Positions 62,268 to 64,000 of a DNA stretch of 64,000 nt are shown here, piece by piece (position 1 is the stretch's first letter; every line of letters starts with the position of its first letter). A program made the translations under genes and the position numbers. The stretch comes from Autumnicola sp041679265 (GTDB taxonomy: Bacteria > Bacteroidota > Bacteroidia > Flavobacteriales > Flavobacteriaceae): NCBI RefSeq assembly GCF_041679265.1, contig NZ_JBGFSM010000003.1, positions 62,001 to 126,000 of the forward strand, in the 5' to 3' direction. The notes below the pieces were generated by a model. The model saw only the letters and a list, made by a program, of their open reading frames with translations, did not search any database and had not been told where the DNA came from.

Positions 62268-62810
62268 TCACTCTTTCTTTAAAATAAGCTGGGCAAATTT
62301 TATTTCTATGGATCCTTCAAGTCCAGGAACCACTTGATTTAAGCTTGGGCTTATAGTTTTCTCTATAAATCCACCGGCACTTAAAAGACAGGAAAATGTA
62401 GGACCTTGGGGGATGTGGGTCAATGTCGCTTTAAAGTAGTTTTGCACTTCTTTATTAGGAAGCCTGATCGTTACCAACCAATTAAAATCAATTGGTTCAT
62501 GTGGGCGCAAAAGGAAATCCTCAACCGGGACCTTCCCGGAAAATCTTATCCATATAGGTGCTTGAGTACTTTTAAGATAGGTGGCTAGCTGTGGATTATT
62601 TGTGTCTATAGTTCTCAAATCTATGGAACCCGTAATTTCTTTACTTGTGTAATCAAAAAACATGGAAAGTTGATGGCTTTCCGCCTTAAATGCATTGCCA
62701 TCTATATTAGCTTTTATAAGGATATGCCCCTCCCGTGTACTGTATATAGTTTGGGTATGCAGGATAGGAGCCAGCATTAAAAAAAATATAGTTAGTTGTC
62801 CTTTTCCCAT
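62268..62810 (-). CDS. YceI-like secreted protein
   Basis: 180 residues with a signal peptide (LTIFFLMLAPILHTQ). The mature part has the YceI-like lipocalin outline: GHILIKANIDGNAFKAESHQLS, ITGSIDLRTIDTNNP and a later FSGKVPVEDFLLRPHEPIDF. YceI domains bind hydrophobic isoprenoid-type ligands. The start ATG overlaps the stop of the SHOCT gene by one base (TAATG), so translation is coupled. No copy of this gene exists beside SHOCT copy 1. Confidence 0.7.
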   Translation of the reverse strand: MGKGQLTIFFLMLAPILHTQTIYSTREGHILIKANIDGNAFKAESHQLSMFFDYTSKEITGSIDLRTIDTNNPQLATYLKSTQAPIWIRFSGKVPVEDFLLRPHEPIDFNWLVTIRLPNKEVQNYFKATLTHIPQGPTFSCLLSAGGFIEKTISPSLNQVVPGLEGSIEIKFAQLILKKE

Positions 62811-63061
62811 TATTTTTCCTGCCTAATTTTTTTCTGGTCCTTTGGTTCATTTTTATTTTGAAGTATATTTACCCGGTGTTTATATTCTTCCTCGCTTATT
62901 TCGCCCCGTGCAAAACGCTCCCTTAGAATTTCCATTGCTCCGTCTTTTTTCCGTTTTTGTCCCGGGGTGGGGTAAGGAATTAAAAATATCCAAAAGATAA
63001 GAATTATCCAAAGTCCCCACCATATCCAGTGCATTCCCCCAAAATTCCAGTTGTCCATCAT
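62810..63061 (-). CDS. SHOCT-domain small membrane protein, copy 2
   Basis: 83 residues: MMDNWNFGGMHW, one tryptophan-rich helix (IWWGLWIILIFWIFLIPYP), then a SHOCT domain (AMEILRERFARGEISEEEYK) and a basic tail. It is the intact member of the duplicated pair, with a tail 20 residues longer than copy 1. SHOCT proteins often join oligomeric membrane assemblies. Lies between the SpoIIAA-like gene at 63092 and the YceI-like gene in one operon. Confidence 0.8.
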   Translation of the reverse strand: MMDNWNFGGMHWIWWGLWIILIFWIFLIPYPTPGQKRKKDGAMEILRERFARGEISEEEYKHRVNILQNKNEPKDQKKIRQEK

Positions 63062-63091
63062 AATCTTTCTGTTTAAATTTACTTAACTTTT

Positions 63092-63451
63092 TTAATGATT
63101 TCCTTTCTCCATCCATTCCTTGGCCAAATGTTTTTCTTCAGGGCTAAAGAATTTAATATGTGCCTTTGTAAAGGGTATCAAAACTTCGGTAAACTGTTCC
63201 TGCCATTTTGTAATTCCCACCAATGCAACCTTTTTAACGCGTTCTTCATTCGGAAGTTTCAGTTCAATGCCTTTCCAATACGCACTTGCAGTCCACCCCT
63301 CAAAATTTTCCATTTCAATATACCAGTATACTTTATGGTTTGCCTGTATATGGTTTTTTAATTGAGATATCAAATTGTCATAATCGGTAGCATCCAATCT
63401 ATTTTGAGCTACCATATATACCTTGTTTTCTTTTTTATAAATTTTCATCAT
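63092..63451 (-). CDS. SpoIIAA-like (STAS-superfamily) protein, duplicated block
   Basis: 119 residues, with IYKKENKVYMVAQNRLDATDYDNLI, then YIEMENFEGWTASAYWKGIELKL, RVKKVALVGITKWQEQF and AHIKFFSPEEKHLAKEWM. It is a paralogue of the 48989 protein, sharing VxWYxEMENFEGW. It starts the duplicated block together with the SHOCT gene and follows the second Fur gene by 26 bases, so metal control is likely (inference). Confidence 0.85.
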   Translation of the reverse strand: MMKIYKKENKVYMVAQNRLDATDYDNLISQLKNHIQANHKVYWYIEMENFEGWTASAYWKGIELKLPNEERVKKVALVGITKWQEQFTEVLIPFTKAHIKFFSPEEKHLAKEWMEKGNH

Positions 63452-63477
63452 TGTTCCAATTTTTTAAATCAAAAAAC

Positions 63478-63900
63478 TTAATCCAAGTCATTGCTACATT
63501 TCTCACAGACTCCCTTGGCCACCAGATTGATATCCTCTGCCACATAGCCGTCGGGCAGGTTTATCTGAGGGATTTTGTGCTCTGTAAGGCACACGGTTTC
63601 CCCGCAACTATTGCAATGAAAATGTAAGTGAAGGTCGTTTCCCACCTCACATTCACAATTGTCTTCGCACAGGGCATATTTAATGATGCCGGTGCCATCC
63701 TCAATTTGATGCACGATTCCTTTTTCTTCAAATGTCTTCATAGTACGGAAAAGCGTACTCCTTTCCGAGCTTTCGAAATCCTTTCCAAGGTCGCCTAAGC
63801 TAACGGCCACATTCAGTTGTGCCAGCCGTCTATAGGTCATCAAGCGCATTGCCGTAGGGCGGATGCCTTTGCTTTCCAACTTTTTTACTATTTTTTCCAT
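63478..63900 (-). CDS. Fur-family regulator 2
   Basis: 140 residues: winged-helix domain (RPTAMRLMTYRRLAQLNVAV, then SSERSTLFRTMKTFEEKGIV) and metal-binding C-terminal part with LHLHFHCNSCGETVCL and CEKCSND. It is a clear paralogue of Fur 1 at 56543. Because it directly precedes the SpoIIAA-like/SHOCT/YceI genes on the same strand, it probably controls them. Confidence 0.92.
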   Translation of the reverse strand: MEKIVKKLESKGIRPTAMRLMTYRRLAQLNVAVSLGDLGKDFESSERSTLFRTMKTFEEKGIVHQIEDGTGIIKYALCEDNCECEVGNDLHLHFHCNSCGETVCLTEHKIPQINLPDGYVAEDINLVAKGVCEKCSNDLD

Positions 63901-63915
63901 TTGCTATAAAAGTAT

Positions 63916-64000
63916 TTAGGGGTCGTAACGCTTTATGGATTCCCCGGTTTTTATCTGGAAGGCATCTTCAATATCGGAAAGATAAATTATTCCGTCACCG
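63916..64000 (-). CDS. P-II-like protein, C-terminus only
   Basis: The minus-strand frame at the window edge reads GDGIIYLSDIEDAFQIKTGE and ends at TAA after RYDP. GDG(x)I(x)(V/L)S...IE(D/E)(A/V)(x)(x)I(R/K)TGE is the C-terminal signature of the P-II (GlnB/GlnK) family. Beside metal-resistance genes, P-II-like proteins often regulate or accompany CzcA/CusA efflux pumps; that is inference, as the rest lies beyond the window. Confidence 0.75.
   Translation of the reverse strand, partial: GDGIIYLSDIEDAFQIKTGESIKRYDP

Overview
The window is from a member of the Bacteroidota, most likely the family Flavobacteriaceae (a relative of Gramella, Salegentibacter or Zunongwangia). This is inferred from family content and gene order: an LptD C-terminus followed by ridA, a TamB-like giant protein divergent from tsaD-rsmE-DUF4159-trmH, an aryl-polyene/flexirubin-type gene set, AT-rich DNA, few Shine-Dalgarno sites, and promoters of the TTTG-N20-TAnnTTTG kind.

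Positions 1-18360 are chromosomal core. The window opens inside lptD, then holds ridA, mgsA and a 6-phosphofructokinase gene carrying both a 1-base deletion and an in-frame stop. A TamB homologue (-) lies divergent from a + strand housekeeping run: TsaD, RsmE, a DUF4159 protein, a SPOUT methyltransferase, an AI-2E-type permease and a methyltransferase. Next is a minus-strand set (MMPL exporter, two hotdog dehydratases, a LolA-like carrier) that looks like the remainder of a flexirubin/aryl-polyene cluster. It ends at tRNA-Ser(GCT).

From tRNA-Pro(TGG) at 18678 rightwards lies a CTnDOT-type integrative conjugative element (ICE). Its IntDOT-like tyrosine recombinase faces away from the tRNA, so the left end is probably the tRNA-Pro 3' end; I see no right end in the window. 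The element has maintenance genes (DUF932, Ssb, small conserved proteins) and a mobilisation block (BfmA/BtgA-type protein, BtgB/MobB-type relaxase, VirD4-type coupling ATPase) next to a hairpin-rich candidate oriT. The conjugation apparatus runs on the minus strand (traE-F-G-DUF4141-J-K-M-N plus a lipoprotein). A replication-like pair, an excisionase-like HTH protein and RteC follow. Two AbiE-type nucleotidyltransferase modules are present. The first, together with a KAP-type NTPase, sits between two long direct repeats (22164-22357 and 26333-26525) with a third diverged copy beside it, so it looks like an exchangeable defence cassette.

Positions 46-64 kb are stress and metal cargo, nearly all on the minus strand: a membrane-bound LuxR regulator with an asparaginase-like protein, a two-domain universal stress protein, an amino-acid permease, a CaCA antiporter, LspA with a CDF metal transporter, NhaA, a solitary lipoamide dehydrogenase, two Fur-family regulators, a DUF305 protein and an SPC-motif P1B ATPase. 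The end of the region is a partly decayed tandem duplication of SpoIIAA-like and SHOCT genes. The last 85 bases encode the C-terminus of a P-II-like protein.

Limits: all calls come from reading the sequence and recalling families; no database search, alignment score or folding calculation was run.
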